The notes: a model not told the origin generated them from the letters alone. Positions 7,997-16,000 are shown, counted from the first letter of the stretch. The stretch: 32,255 nt of DNA from Phenylobacterium aquaticum (GCF_947378715.1 NZ_CANCLE010000023.1:1-32255), one strand, 5' to 3'. A program made the numbers and translations.

Positions 7997-8503
7997 GTGC
8001 GGCTCTTTCTGGTGATCGCCCTGGCGCTCGGCCTCTCGGCCTGCGCCACCGCCCAGCGGCTCTCCGCCGCCAACGATGTCCACGCCCTGCTGGTCTCGAT
8101 CCGCGACAATGACAGCGCCGCCTTCGACGCCCATGTGGACCGCGCCGCCCTGAAGGCCGAGATCGAAAGCCGACTGGTCGACCGCACCCGCGAGATGAAG
8201 GGCAAGGACAGCTGGAAGGCGCTGGGCGCCATGCTGGCCCCGGCCCTGGCCGACATCGCCGGCGACGCCCTGGTCCAGCCCAAGGTGTTCCGCCAGGTGG
8301 CCGAATATTACGGCTACAAGGCCTCGACGCCGCTGCCGGGCGCCATCGCCATCGCCGGCTCCTTGAAGCCGCTGGACGATGGTCGGGTCTGCGCCACCAA
8401 GTCCAAGAACGGTCCTTGCATGCTGGTCTTCACCCAGACCGCCGGGGTCTGGAAGCTCTCGGGCTTCGAGGGCGACATTTCCATGCTGCGCATCAAGCTC
8501 TGA
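7997..8503 (+). CDS. DUF2939-like lipoprotein
   Basis: The product is a 168-residue predicted lipoprotein of unknown function. The N-terminus is a short hydrophobic signal followed by the lipobox LSAC, with the lipidated Cys at residue 16. The mature part (SIRDNDSAAFDAHVDRAALKA onwards) resembles the DUF2939 family, which is common in alphaproteobacteria. The start is a GTG at 7997, supported by AGGAGA at 7986-7991. The next gene, a dienelactone-hydrolase-like enzyme, follows after 36 nt and may be cotranscribed. Both genes sit between infB and rbfA, where many bacteria have nothing. Confidence 0.7.
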   Translation: MRLFLVIALALGLSACATAQRLSAANDVHALLVSIRDNDSAAFDAHVDRAALKAEIESRLVDRTREMKGKDSWKALGAMLAPALADIAGDALVQPKVFRQVAEYYGYKASTPLPGAIAIAGSLKPLDDGRVCATKSKNGPCMLVFTQTAGVWKLSGFEGDISMLRIKL

Positions 8504-8539
8504 TGCCTCTAAGCTCGTCCCCAGACCTAGGGGGACGAG

Positions 8540-9331
8540 ATGGGCTACGAAGCGGCGCTTTCCGACTACGAGAAGATCGAGTTCACCGACGGCCCCTGGA
8601 CCCGGCCCTATTACCGCCGGGGCTCCGGCCCCGCAGTGATCATCATCCATGAGATCCCGGGCCTGCACCCCCTGGTCGTCGCCTTCGCCGACCGGGTCGC
8701 GGCCCAGGGCATGACGGTCTATCTGCCCAGCCTGTTCGGCGAGCCGGGGCGGCCGGTCTCCACCGGCTATGCGCTGGGCGCCATGTTCAACGCCATCTGC
8801 ATCCGCCGCGAGTTCAATGTCTGGCAGTCGGGCAAGTCGAGCCCGGTGGTCGAGTGGCTGCGGGCCCTGGCCCGCAAGGCCCATGCCGAGTGCGGCGGCA
8901 AGGGCGTCGGCGCGGTCGGCATGTGCTTCACCGGCGGCTTCGCTCTGGCCATGATGACCGAGCCCAGCGTGGTGGCCCCGGTCCTGTCCCAGCCCTCCAT
9001 GCCCATGGCCGCCGGGTCGAAGACCCGCGCCGCCGGCATCGACGCCTCGCCCCGCGAGATCGCCTGCGCCAAGCAGAGGTTCCAGGACGAGGGGCTGTCG
9101 ATGATCGGCCTGCGCTTCAAGAGCGACGCCCTGGTCCCCGACGCCCGGTTCGACACCTACCGGCGCGAGTTCGGCGACAAGTTCGAGGCCATCGAACTGG
9201 AGGACGAGGACGCCCGACCCTCGGAGCGTCCGCCCCATTCGGTCCTGACCGTCCACCTGAAGGAGGACGGCCCCTCCAAGGCCGCCGAGCAGCGGGTCAT
9301 CGCCTTCTTCAAGGAGCGCACCGGAGCCTGA
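8540..9331 (+). CDS. Dienelactone hydrolase family protein
   Basis: This is an alpha/beta hydrolase of the dienelactone hydrolase group, with a Cys nucleophile in GMCFTGG (C129), Asp in FKSDALVP (D196) and His in PPHSVLT (H233). The early IHEIPGL segment (residues 36-42) is also typical and carries the conserved Glu. There is no signal peptide, so it should be cytoplasmic. The 263-residue length is slightly longer than classic ClcD-type enzymes. Its substrate cannot be read from the sequence, and no aromatic-degradation genes are nearby. The ATG at 8540 follows a GGGGGACGAG stretch. The gene is downstream of the lipoprotein and upstream of rbfA. Confidence 0.85.
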   Translation: MGYEAALSDYEKIEFTDGPWTRPYYRRGSGPAVIIIHEIPGLHPLVVAFADRVAAQGMTVYLPSLFGEPGRPVSTGYALGAMFNAICIRREFNVWQSGKSSPVVEWLRALARKAHAECGGKGVGAVGMCFTGGFALAMMTEPSVVAPVLSQPSMPMAAGSKTRAAGIDASPREIACAKQRFQDEGLSMIGLRFKSDALVPDARFDTYRREFGDKFEAIELEDEDARPSERPPHSVLTVHLKEDGPSKAAEQRVIAFFKERTGA

Positions 9332-9342
9332 CGGTGGACAAG

Positions 9343-9372
9343 GGCGCGGCCTCGCACTAGAAGCCGCGCCTT
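9343..9372 (+). terminator. Weak terminator-like hairpin between the hydrolase gene and rbfA
   Basis: GGCGCGGC (9343-9350) pairs with GCCGCGCC (9363-9370) across a 12-nt loop, followed by only two T residues. It may reduce readthrough into rbfA, but the missing T-run keeps confidence low. Confidence 0.3.
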
Positions 9373-9423
9373 CCCTGAGGGCGCGTCCGATCCTCGCCTC
9401 AGGCTCATCGAGGCCGAGATCCC

Positions 9424-9864
9424 ATGAAACGTCCTATCAGCCGGGGCCGCCCCGCGCCCGCCGGCCCCTCCCAGCGCCAACTCCGCGCCGGGGAACTGAT
9501 CCGCCACGCCCTGGTCGAGATCCTCCACGAGGAGGACTTCGCCGATCCGGAACTGGAGGCCGTGTCGGTGACCGTCACCCAGATCCGGATGAGCCCGGAC
9601 CTGCGCAACGCCAACTGCTTCGTCGAACCCCTGGGCGGCGGTCACGCCTCTCAGGTGGTCAAGGCCCTCAACCGTCACGCCAAGTTCCTGCGCGGACGCC
9701 TGGGCCGGATGATCGACATGAAGTTCACCCCGGCGCTGAAATTCCACCACGACGAAAGCTTCGACGAGGCCACCCGGATGAGCCGACTGTTCGATGATCC
9801 GCGCGTGCGCCAGGACATCGAGGCCCCGAAAGGCGATGACACCCACGACGACAGCGACGCCTGA
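9424..9864 (+). CDS. rbfA: Ribosome-binding factor A
   Basis: RbfA is a cold-shock-associated factor that helps mature the 5' end of 16S rRNA and the 30S subunit. The 146-residue protein has the single KH-like domain of the family. It includes the segments MSPDLRNANCFVEPLGG (about 56-72) and LKFHHDESFDEATRM (about 107-121), which match the RbfA signature. The N-terminal 15 residues are a basic, Pro-rich extension. The stop codon overlaps the start of truB by one base (TGATG at 9862-9866), indicating translational coupling. Confidence 0.95.
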   Translation: MKRPISRGRPAPAGPSQRQLRAGELIRHALVEILHEEDFADPELEAVSVTVTQIRMSPDLRNANCFVEPLGGGHASQVVKALNRHAKFLRGRLGRMIDMKFTPALKFHHDESFDEATRMSRLFDDPRVRQDIEAPKGDDTHDDSDA

Positions 9865-10808
9865 TGGCCCGCCGCAAGAAGGGCGACGCCGTCTCCGGCT
9901 GGATCTGTCTCGACAAGCCCTATGACCTGACCTCGACCCATGCCGTGGGCCGGGTGCGCCGGCTGTTCAACGCCCAGAAGGCCGGCCACGCCGGCACGCT
10001 CGACCCGCTGGCCACCGGCATATTGCCGATCGCGCTGGGCGAGGCGACCAAGACCGTTCCCTTCCTGGTCGACGCCGACAAGGCCTATCGCTTCACCATC
10101 GCCTGGGGCCGCACCACGGCGACCTATGACCGCGAGGGCGAAGTCATCGACCAGTCCGACGTGCGTCCCGACCGGGCCGCGGTCGAGGCGGCCCTGCCGG
10201 CCTTCGTCGGCGAGATCATGCAGACCCCGCCGATCTATTCGGCCATCAAGGTCGACGGCGAGCGGTCCTATGACCTGGCCCGGGCCGGCGAGACGCCGGA
10301 GCTCAAGCCCCGGCCGGTGGTGGTCCACATGGCCCGGGTGGCCAAGGTCCCCGATATCGACCACATCGAGATCGAGATCGAGTGCGGCAAGGGCACCTAT
10401 GTCCGGGCCATCGTCCGCGACCTGGCCCTGGCCCTGGGGGCCTGCGGACATGTCAGCGCCCTGCGCCGCACCCGCGTCGGACCCTTCACCGAGGACCGAG
10501 CGATAACGCTGGAATTGCTGGAGGAATTCGGGCATAAGGCCGCGCATCTGGAGCACCTGCTTCCGGTTGAGACCGCCCTGGACGACATCCCGGAGCTGGC
10601 CGTAACCGCCGAAGACGCTTTCAGATTAAAGCAGGGACGACCGATCGTTCTCGTTCCCCGACAGGTCGAAGCCTTGAAAGCCCGGCTCACGCCCGGCTCT
10701 CGAACCGTTTCAACCATGGCCGGTGGCGTGATGATCGCGCTCTGCGAGATGCGTGCGGGCAAGCTCGAGCCCACCCGGGTCTTTCATCTGGACAAGAGCG
10801 GAGACTAA
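9864..10808 (+). CDS. truB: tRNA pseudouridine-55 synthase
   Basis: TruB converts U55 in the T-loop of tRNAs to pseudouridine and also acts as a tRNA folding chaperone. The 314-residue protein carries the catalytic motif GHAGTLDPLATG, with the nucleophilic Asp at residue 47. The later segments YSAIKVDGERSYDLAR and CGKGTYVRAIVRDLA are typical of the family, and a PUA-like C-terminus follows. It overlaps rbfA by one base, and rpsO starts three bases after its stop. This order, rbfA-truB-rpsO-pnp, is widely conserved. Confidence 0.97.
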   Translation: MARRKKGDAVSGWICLDKPYDLTSTHAVGRVRRLFNAQKAGHAGTLDPLATGILPIALGEATKTVPFLVDADKAYRFTIAWGRTTATYDREGEVIDQSDVRPDRAAVEAALPAFVGEIMQTPPIYSAIKVDGERSYDLARAGETPELKPRPVVVHMARVAKVPDIDHIEIEIECGKGTYVRAIVRDLALALGACGHVSALRRTRVGPFTEDRAITLELLEEFGHKAAHLEHLLPVETALDDIPELAVTAEDAFRLKQGRPIVLVPRQVEALKARLTPGSRTVSTMAGGVMIALCEMRAGKLEPTRVFHLDKSGD

Positions 10809-10811
10809 CCG

Positions 10812-11081
10812 ATGTCGATCACGACCGACCGCAAGGCCGACCTCATCAAGTCCCACGGCCGCACTGAGGCCGACACTGGCAGCGCTGAAGTGCAAGTGGC
10901 GATCCTGTCCGAACGGATCGCCAATCTCACCGAGCACTTCAAGATGCACAAGAAGGACAACCACTCGCGTCGGGGCCTGCTCAAGCTGGTTTCCCACCGC
11001 CGTTCGTTGCTCGATCACCTGAAGAAGTCCGACGAGGGCCGCTATCAGTCCCTGATCGAAAAGCTGGGCCTGCGTCGCTAA
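10812..11081 (+). CDS. rpsO: 30S ribosomal protein S15
   Basis: S15 is a primary 16S rRNA-binding protein needed for assembly of the central domain of the 30S subunit. The 89-residue length is standard. The signature region LTEHFKMHKKDNHSRRGLLK and the following VSHRRSLLDHLKK are clear. The ATG at 10812 follows GGAG at 10799-10802, inside the truB end. A strong terminator lies immediately after the gene, so pnp probably depends partly on readthrough or on its own promoter. Confidence 0.98.
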   Translation: MSITTDRKADLIKSHGRTEADTGSAEVQVAILSERIANLTEHFKMHKKDNHSRRGLLKLVSHRRSLLDHLKKSDEGRYQSLIEKLGLRR

Positions 11082-11093
11082 GACCATGGTCGG

Positions 11094-11115
11094 CCCCCGG
11101 GAAACCGGGGGTTTT
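11094..11115 (+). terminator. Rho-independent terminator after rpsO
   Basis: CCCCCGG (11094-11100), the tetraloop GAAA and CCGGGGG (11105-11111) are followed by TTTT (11112-11115). It begins 13 nt after the rpsO stop. The 4-nt T-run may allow partial readthrough to pnp. Confidence 0.87.
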
Positions 11116-11138
11116 GCGTATCAGGCACAGATCTAAAG

Positions 11139-11202
11139 CGCCGCTTTCCCCGTGATAGGCCGGGGCAAGGCGGCGAACCGGATTCCTTCGGATGGAAGCC
11201 GG
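11139..11202 (+). promoter_or_regulatory. Structured leader upstream of pnp (two hairpins)
   Basis: Hairpin 1 pairs 11139-11152 with 11161-11175 (CGCCGC with GCGGCG plus CCCCG with CGGGG, two small internal mismatches). Hairpin 2 pairs CCGG-A-TTCC (11178-11186) with GGAA-G-CCGG (11194-11202). They lie about 120-185 nt before the pnp ATG. In E. coli the pnp leader hairpin is cut by RNase III and then degraded with PNPase itself; the same kind of autoregulation here is inference. The rest of the leader to 11323 contains no gene I can support. Confidence 0.5.
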
Positions 11203-11323
11203 CCACTACACGCCGAGGGTTCAACGAGATCCTCACCGCCTATCGTCTGGAGAGGATTTCGGAAGTCCGACGCCCTGTCCGCCCCCGCCGGGAATACGCC
11301 CGCGGGTCGAGAAAGAAGAGAAA

Positions 11324-13465
11324 ATGTTCGACATCAAAAGAAAGACCATCGAGTGGGGCGGTAAGACGCTGACCCTCGAGACCGGCCGCATGGCCCGTCA
11401 AGCCGACGGCGCCGTCCTGGCCACCTATGGCGAGACCATGGTCCTGGCCACCGCCGTCTTCGCCAAGAGCGCGAAGCCGGGTCAGGACTTCTTCCCCCTG
11501 ACCGTGAACTATCAGGAGAAGTTCTACGCCGCCGGCAAGATCCCCGGCTCGTTCCCCCGCCGCGAAGGCGCGCCGAGCCAGAAAGAAACCCTGACCTCGC
11601 GCCTGATCGACCGTCCGATCCGTCCGCTGTTCGTCAAGGGCTTCAAGAACGAAGTCCAGGTGGTCTGCACCGTGCTGGCCCACGACCTGGAAAATGATCC
11701 CGACATCGTCGCCCTGGTCGCGGCCTCCGCCGCCCTGGTGATCTCCGGCGCCCCGTTCATGGGCCCGATCGGCGCGGCCCGCGTCGGTTATGTCGACGGC
11801 GAATACATCCTGAACCCGACTCTCGACGAGATGAAGGACAGCAAGATGGACCTCGTGGTCGCCTCGACCAACGAAGCCGTCATGATGGTTGAGTCCGAGA
11901 TCCAGGAACTCAGCGAGGACGAAGTCCTCAAGGCCGTGATGTTCGCCCACAACGGCATCCAGCCGGTGATCGACGCGATCATCGAACTGGCCGAACACTC
12001 CGCCAAGGAGCCCTTCGAGTTCACCCCGGACGACACCGACGCCATCAAGGCCGACGTGAAGAAGCTGATCGGCAAGGATCTGGCCTCGGCCTACAAGATC
12101 ATCGCCAAGGGCGAACGCCAGATCGCGGTCGGCAAGGCCAAGGCCAAGGCGACCGAGAAGTTCGGCAAGTCCGACGCCAACCCCACCGGCGTCGCGCCGG
12201 ACAAGCTGGGCGGCGTGTTCAAGGAACTGGAAGCCGACGTCGTGCGTCGCAACATCCTGGACACCGGCATCCGCATCGACGGCCGCACCGTCGACAAGGT
12301 CCGCCAGATCGTCTCGGAAGTCGGCGTCCTCAGCCGCGCCCACGGCTCAGCCCTGTTCACCCGCGGCGAAACCCAGGCCCTGGTCGTGGCCACCCTGGGC
12401 ACCGGCGACGACGAGCAGCTGATCGACGCGCTGGAAGGCAAGTACTACGAGAAGTTCATGCTTCACTATAACTTCCCCCCCTTCTCCGTGGGGGAAACCG
12501 GCCGCATGGGCGCCCCTGGCCGTCGCGAAGTCGGCCACGGCAAGCTCGCCTGGCGCGCCATCCGCCCCATGCTGCCCAGCCAGGAAGACTTCCCCTACAC
12601 CATCCGCCTGGTCTCCGAGATCACCGAGTCCAACGGCTCGTCCTCGATGGCCTCGGTCTGCGGCTCCTCGCTGGCCCTGATGGATGCGGGCGTGCCCCTG
12701 AAGAAGCCGGTCTCCGGCATCGCCATGGGCCTGATCCTGGAAGCCGACGGCTTCGCGGTTCTGTCGGACATCCTGGGTGACGAAGATCACCTGGGCGACA
12801 TGGACTTCAAGGTCGCCGGCACCGAGGACGGCATCACCTCGCTGCAGATGGACATCAAGATCGCCGGCATCACCGAAGCGATCATGAAGCAGGCGCTCGA
12901 ACAGGCGAAGGGTGGGCGTCAGCACATCCTGGGTGAAATGGCCAAGGCCATGGAAGCCCCCCGCGCCGAGCTCGGCGAACACGCGCCGAAGATCGAAACC
13001 ATCAAGATCGCGGTCGATAAGATCCGTGAAGTGATCGGTTCGGGCGGCAAGGTGATCCGTGAGATCACCGCCGAAACCGGCGCCAAGATCGACATCGGCG
13101 AAGACGGCACGATCAAGATCGCGGCCGCCGAGCAGTCCAAGATCGACGCGGCCAAGGAGTGGATCAAGTCCATCGCCTCGGAACCGGAGATCGGCCAGAT
13201 CTACACCGGCAAGGTCGTGAAGATCGTCGACTTCGGCGCCTTCGTGAACTTCTTCGGCGCCAAGGACGGCCTGGTTCACGTCAGCCAGATCTCCAGCGAG
13301 CGCGTCGGCAAGGTCTCCGACGTCCTCCAGGAAGGCCAGGCCGTGAAGGTCAAGCTCCTGGGCTTCGACGACCGGGGCAAGACCCGCCTGAGCATGAAGA
13401 TCGTCGACCAGGAAACCGGCGAAGATCTCTCCAAGAAGGAAGGCGCCGAGACCGAAGAGGCTTAA
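11324..13465 (+). CDS. pnp: Polyribonucleotide nucleotidyltransferase (PNPase)
   Basis: PNPase degrades RNA 3' to 5' by phosphorolysis and is part of the RNA degradosome. The 713-residue protein has two RNase PH domains separated by a helical domain, a KH domain (GSGG loop at 572-575) and an S1 domain (about 624-692). In the second RNase PH core, EDHLGDMDFK places D488, D494 and K496 at the positions of the E. coli catalytic D486, D492 and K494. The ATG at 11324 follows AGAAGAG and gives the standard N-terminus MFDIKRK; an in-frame ATG at 11192 lies inside the leader and is not conserved-looking. A strong terminator follows. Confidence 0.98.
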   Translation: MFDIKRKTIEWGGKTLTLETGRMARQADGAVLATYGETMVLATAVFAKSAKPGQDFFPLTVNYQEKFYAAGKIPGSFPRREGAPSQKETLTSRLIDRPIRPLFVKGFKNEVQVVCTVLAHDLENDPDIVALVAASAALVISGAPFMGPIGAARVGYVDGEYILNPTLDEMKDSKMDLVVASTNEAVMMVESEIQELSEDEVLKAVMFAHNGIQPVIDAIIELAEHSAKEPFEFTPDDTDAIKADVKKLIGKDLASAYKIIAKGERQIAVGKAKAKATEKFGKSDANPTGVAPDKLGGVFKELEADVVRRNILDTGIRIDGRTVDKVRQIVSEVGVLSRAHGSALFTRGETQALVVATLGTGDDEQLIDALEGKYYEKFMLHYNFPPFSVGETGRMGAPGRREVGHGKLAWRAIRPMLPSQEDFPYTIRLVSEITESNGSSSMASVCGSSLALMDAGVPLKKPVSGIAMGLILEADGFAVLSDILGDEDHLGDMDFKVAGTEDGITSLQMDIKIAGITEAIMKQALEQAKGGRQHILGEMAKAMEAPRAELGEHAPKIETIKIAVDKIREVIGSGGKVIREITAETGAKIDIGEDGTIKIAAAEQSKIDAAKEWIKSIASEPEIGQIYTGKVVKIVDFGAFVNFFGAKDGLVHVSQISSERVGKVSDVLQEGQAVKVKLLGFDDRGKTRLSMKIVDQETGEDLSKKEGAETEEA

Positions 13466-13490
13466 GCCTCCTCACTCAGCACTGAAATCG

Positions 13491-13522
13491 AAGGGCGGCC
13501 GCAGCGATGCGGCCGCCCTTTT
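13491..13522 (+). terminator. Rho-independent terminator after pnp
   Basis: A perfect 13-bp stem (13491-13503 with 13508-13520) with the 4-nt loop GCGA runs into TTTT at 13519-13522. It lies 25 nt after the pnp stop. Confidence 0.92.
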
Positions 13523-13603
13523 CGTTGGTCGGGCCCGATCCTTGGTTGAAGGGCGGACGGCGGCGTGCACCTGATGCCAGGATCACGCTCTGGAAAATCC
13601 GCC

Positions 13604-14053
13604 ATGCCCACGCCCTCGCTTCCCCTCGCCGGCGGCTGCCGCTGCGGCCAGGTCCGGTTTTCGATCTCGGCTCCGCCCCTGATCACCATGGCCTGCCATT
13701 GCCGCGGCTGTCAGAGGATGACCGCCAGCGCCTTCTCGCTCAGCGTGCTGGTCCCCTCGGCCGGGTTCGCGGTCACGCAGGGCGAACCGGTGATCGGCGG
13801 CCTGCATGGCTCGCCCAAGCACTTCCACTGCGCCCACTGCATGAGCTGGATGTTCACCCGGCCGGATGACGCCCCGCATCTGGTCAATGTCCGCTCGACC
13901 CTGCTGGACGATCCGACCGGGTTCGCGCCGTTCATGCAGACCTGCGTGAAGGACAGGCTCCCCTGGGTCTCCTTGCCGGCCGCCTACAGCTTCGATGAAT
14001 TCCCGGGGATGGCCGACTATCCGGCCATGCTCCAGGCCTATGCGGAGAGCTGA
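13604..14053 (+). CDS. GFA/CENP-V family zinc-binding protein
   Basis: The product resembles the glutathione-dependent formaldehyde-activating (GFA) fold. Two cysteine sets are visible in the 149-residue form: C12, C14, C76 and C79 (GGCRCG and HCAHC) for a structural zinc, and C31, C33 and C36 (CHCRGC) for the second zinc. Many such proteins have no proven activity, so an S-(hydroxymethyl)glutathione role should not be assumed. I prefer the ATG at 13604, just before the conserved core; an in-frame ATG at 13565 would add 13 poorly conserved-looking residues. It lies alone between the pnp terminator and the convergent dnaA. Confidence 0.82.
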   Translation: MPTPSLPLAGGCRCGQVRFSISAPPLITMACHCRGCQRMTASAFSLSVLVPSAGFAVTQGEPVIGGLHGSPKHFHCAHCMSWMFTRPDDAPHLVNVRSTLLDDPTGFAPFMQTCVKDRLPWVSLPAAYSFDEFPGMADYPAMLQAYAES

Positions 14054-14060
14054 CCTGTTC

Positions 14061-14083
14061 CTCGCCCCGCTTGCGGGGAGAGG
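14061..14083. repeat. REP-like palindrome, family B (copy 1)
   Basis: CTCGCCCCGC, TT and GCGGGGAGAGG form a near-perfect palindrome eight bases after the GFA-type gene stop. The same core (CCCCGC with GCGGGG plus a GAGAGG flank) occurs twice more at 31968-32098. It is therefore a dispersed intergenic repeat of the type frequent in alphaproteobacterial genomes. Confidence 0.65.
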
Positions 14084-14103
14084 GAGGAGAGACCTCAACG
14101 CGA

Positions 14104-14129
14104 AAGGCCCGCCGTCACCGGCGGGCCTT
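14104..14129. terminator. Bidirectional terminator between the GFA-type gene and dnaA
   Basis: A perfect 11-bp stem (14104-14114 with 14119-14129) with a 4-nt loop is flanked by A residues on the left and T residues on the right. It can therefore serve the plus-strand GFA-type gene and the minus-strand dnaA, whose stop is at 14156. Confidence 0.78.
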
Positions 14130-14155
14130 CTGCATTTCAGCGCCGAAGACTGAAT

Positions 14156-15643
14156 TCAGCCGCGCAGCTTCCGCAGCAGCACGTCCAGGTCCCGCTGTAG
14201 GGCCGGGTCGTCGGCCTTGAGAGCCTCGATGCGGCGGACGGCGTGGAGGACGGTGGTGTGGTCGCGACCGCCGAACCGGCGGCCGATGTCGGGCAGGGAG
14301 CGGGTGGTGATCTGCTTGGCCAGCCACATGGCCGCCTGGCGGGGCCGGGCCACCGCGCGGGCGCGGCGCTCGGAGATCAGGTCGGCCTGCTTCAGCTGAT
14401 AATGCTCGGCCACGGCCTTCTGGATCTGGTCGACGGTCACCCGGCGATCGTTGCAGGCCAGGTGCGGCCGCAGGATGGCCTGGGCCTCGTCCAGGGTCAG
14501 GCGGGCGATCTCGCCGCCCACCCGGGCCACCAGGGTGTTCAGGGCGCCCTCCAGCTCGCGGACGCTGTCGGTGAAGCGGTCGGCCAGGAACTGCAGCACC
14601 TCGGGCTTGGCCGAGGGCACGAAGCGGCCCTGCTGGGCCAGCGTCGCCAGCTTGCGCTCCAGAATGCCGAGGCGAAGGGTGCGGTCGGCCGGCTCGATGC
14701 CGCAGACCAGGCCCGCCTGGAGGTGGCTGCGCAGGCGCGGCTCCATCTCCGACAGCTCGGCCGGCGACCGGTCGGCGGTCATCACCACCCGGCGGCCGTC
14801 CTCGACCAGGGCGATCAGGGTGTGGAACAGTTCCTCCTGGGTGGAGGACTTGCCGGCCACGAACTGGACGTCGTCGATCAGCAGGAGGTCGGCGGTGCGC
14901 AGCTCTTCCTTGAAGGCGGCGGTCTGGCGGTCCTGCAGGGCCTTCATGAAGGCCGAGGTGAAGCGTTCGGCCGTCAGATAGACCACCCGCTTGCCGGGGG
15001 CGGTGCGCATGGCCTCCCAGGCCAGCGCATTGAGGAGGTGGGTCTTTCCGAAGCCATAGGGGCCGTGGAACAGGACCGGATTGAAGTGCCCGTCGGCCCA
15101 GGAGGCGACGCGGCGGGCCACGGCGAAGGCGAATTCATTGGCCGGGCCGGGCACGAAGGTCTCGAAGGAAAAGCGCTCCTGCAGGCCTTGCTGACGGGCG
15201 GCCTTGGCCGGTTCGGGCGCAGAGAGGTCGACCTCGATCTCCACGACACCGGTGTCGTCAGGCGTGAACGCCAGAGCGGTCGAATGGGCTGTGGCGGCGG
15301 CCGGAGCGGACGAGGCCATCACCGACGACGGGGCACCGGCCAGGGGCGCGCCCAGGGCGTCGAACTCCATCCGCGACTTCAGGTCGAGGCGGCGGCCCAT
15401 GGGGTCGTTCTGGGCCCACAGCTCGCCAATACGGCGCCAGGCGTGACGGCGGATCCAATCGCGGGCGACGCCGGTGGCGGCGACCAGGCAAACATCGTCG
15501 CCATGCTCGCGCAGCGCCGCCTGGCCCAGCCAGGAGCCAAACGTGGCCTCGCCGAGTTCGCGCTTCAGGGCCTGGCACGTCACCGTCCAGACAGCCCCGG
15601 CCGGCGAAGCCGACATGGTCTCCGCGATACCTCCGCTCGACAT
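14156..15643 (-). CDS. dnaA: Chromosomal replication initiator protein DnaA
   Basis: DnaA binds DnaA boxes at the origin, forms an ATP-dependent filament and opens the duplex. The 495-residue protein has domain I (about 15-85), a linker domain II (about 95-155), an AAA+ domain III and a DNA-binding domain IV. Walker A is GPYGFGKT (194-201), Walker B is LLLIDD (253-258), and the sensor II Arg is in VRELEGALN (R362). The domain IV signature is around GRRFGGRDHTTVLHAVRRIE (454-473). At the position of the E. coli arginine finger R285 there is His (RLRSHLQAGL, H307). The upstream region has a candidate promoter, a leader of about 150 nt and four GANTC sites. No DnaA box or origin is seen nearby. 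Confidence 0.98.
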   Translation of the reverse strand: MSSGGIAETMSASPAGAVWTVTCQALKRELGEATFGSWLGQAALREHGDDVCLVAATGVARDWIRRHAWRRIGELWAQNDPMGRRLDLKSRMEFDALGAPLAGAPSSVMASSAPAAATAHSTALAFTPDDTGVVEIEVDLSAPEPAKAARQQGLQERFSFETFVPGPANEFAFAVARRVASWADGHFNPVLFHGPYGFGKTHLLNALAWEAMRTAPGKRVVYLTAERFTSAFMKALQDRQTAAFKEELRTADLLLIDDVQFVAGKSSTQEELFHTLIALVEDGRRVVMTADRSPAELSEMEPRLRSHLQAGLVCGIEPADRTLRLGILERKLATLAQQGRFVPSAKPEVLQFLADRFTDSVRELEGALNTLVARVGGEIARLTLDEAQAILRPHLACNDRRVTVDQIQKAVAEHYQLKQADLISERRARAVARPRQAAMWLAKQITTRSLPDIGRRFGGRDHTTVLHAVRRIEALKADDPALQRDLDVLLRKLRG

Positions 15644-15740
15644 TTGAAATGCACCCCTGTCAACAGCCGGGCCGGCCGGGCCCCCACGACCCGATCGGCC
15701 TTAGATTAGTAAAAACAATCCTCTAGCCGCCGCGAGAGTA

Positions 15741-15898
15741 GACTCTCACCGCCGGTTTTTTTCATCCGAGTTCAGATGGAAGATCGTCCTTAGAGGTTGA
15801 ACACTAGCCAGGGGCGGAGGGGGGTCAACGGAGATTCTTCACCCATTTTGCGGATATTTTCGTTGACTCAAACTGAGCCCTCGCGCGGCAAGGGAATC
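15741..15898. promoter_or_regulatory. Cluster of four GANTC (CcrM-type) methylation sites upstream of dnaA
   Basis: GACTC at 15741-15745, GATTC at 15833-15837, GACTC at 15865-15869 and GAATC at 15894-15898 all lie between dnaA and rpsT. The first sits inside the 14-bp dyad GAGAGTAGACTCTC (15734-15747), in the predicted leader. The second lies 4 bp upstream of the candidate dnaA -35. In Caulobacter crescentus the methylation state of GANTC sites is known to influence dnaA transcription; the same role here is inference. The stretch 15644-16060 contains no gene. Confidence 0.6.
15801..15828 (-). promoter_or_regulatory. Candidate dnaA promoter
   Basis: Read on the minus strand, TTGACC (15828-15823) is followed, 13 bases after TTGACCC, by GCTAGTGT (15808-15801). 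This matches the spacing and partly the sequence of the Caulobacter housekeeping sigma-73 consensus (TTGaCgS, 10-14 bp, GCtANAWC). Transcription would start near 15794, giving a leader of about 150 nt. A long dnaA leader has also been reported for Caulobacter. Confidence 0.45.
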
Positions 15899-15970
15899 CG
15901 GTTTTCAGCCCTCCGTTAACTGAGCGCATTCGTCGCAGCGCACCCACCATTTTGGGTGAGACAGACGGAA

Positions 15971-16000
15971 ACACCCGCCAACCTTTCGGTCAGCGGGTGT
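15971..16000 (-). terminator. Distal terminator-like hairpin after rpsT
   Basis: ACACCCGC (15971-15978) pairs with GCGGGTGT (15993-16000), with an inner ACC/GGT pairing. On the minus strand the stem is followed by TTTCC. It lies about 60 nt after the rpsT stop and before the dnaA promoter region, so it would separate the two transcripts. Confidence 0.6.

Noticed and set aside
4612..8283. A 1223-codon open frame on the minus strand opposite infB
   Set aside because: It is antisense to a certain gene, has compositionally extreme Gly/Asp/Arg content, no recognisable domain, and is explained by codon bias in high-GC DNA.
11192..11323. N-terminal extension of PNPase by 44 codons
   Set aside because: It runs through the leader and its second hairpin, lacks a ribosome binding site, and PNPase normally begins at the MFDIKRK-type residues.
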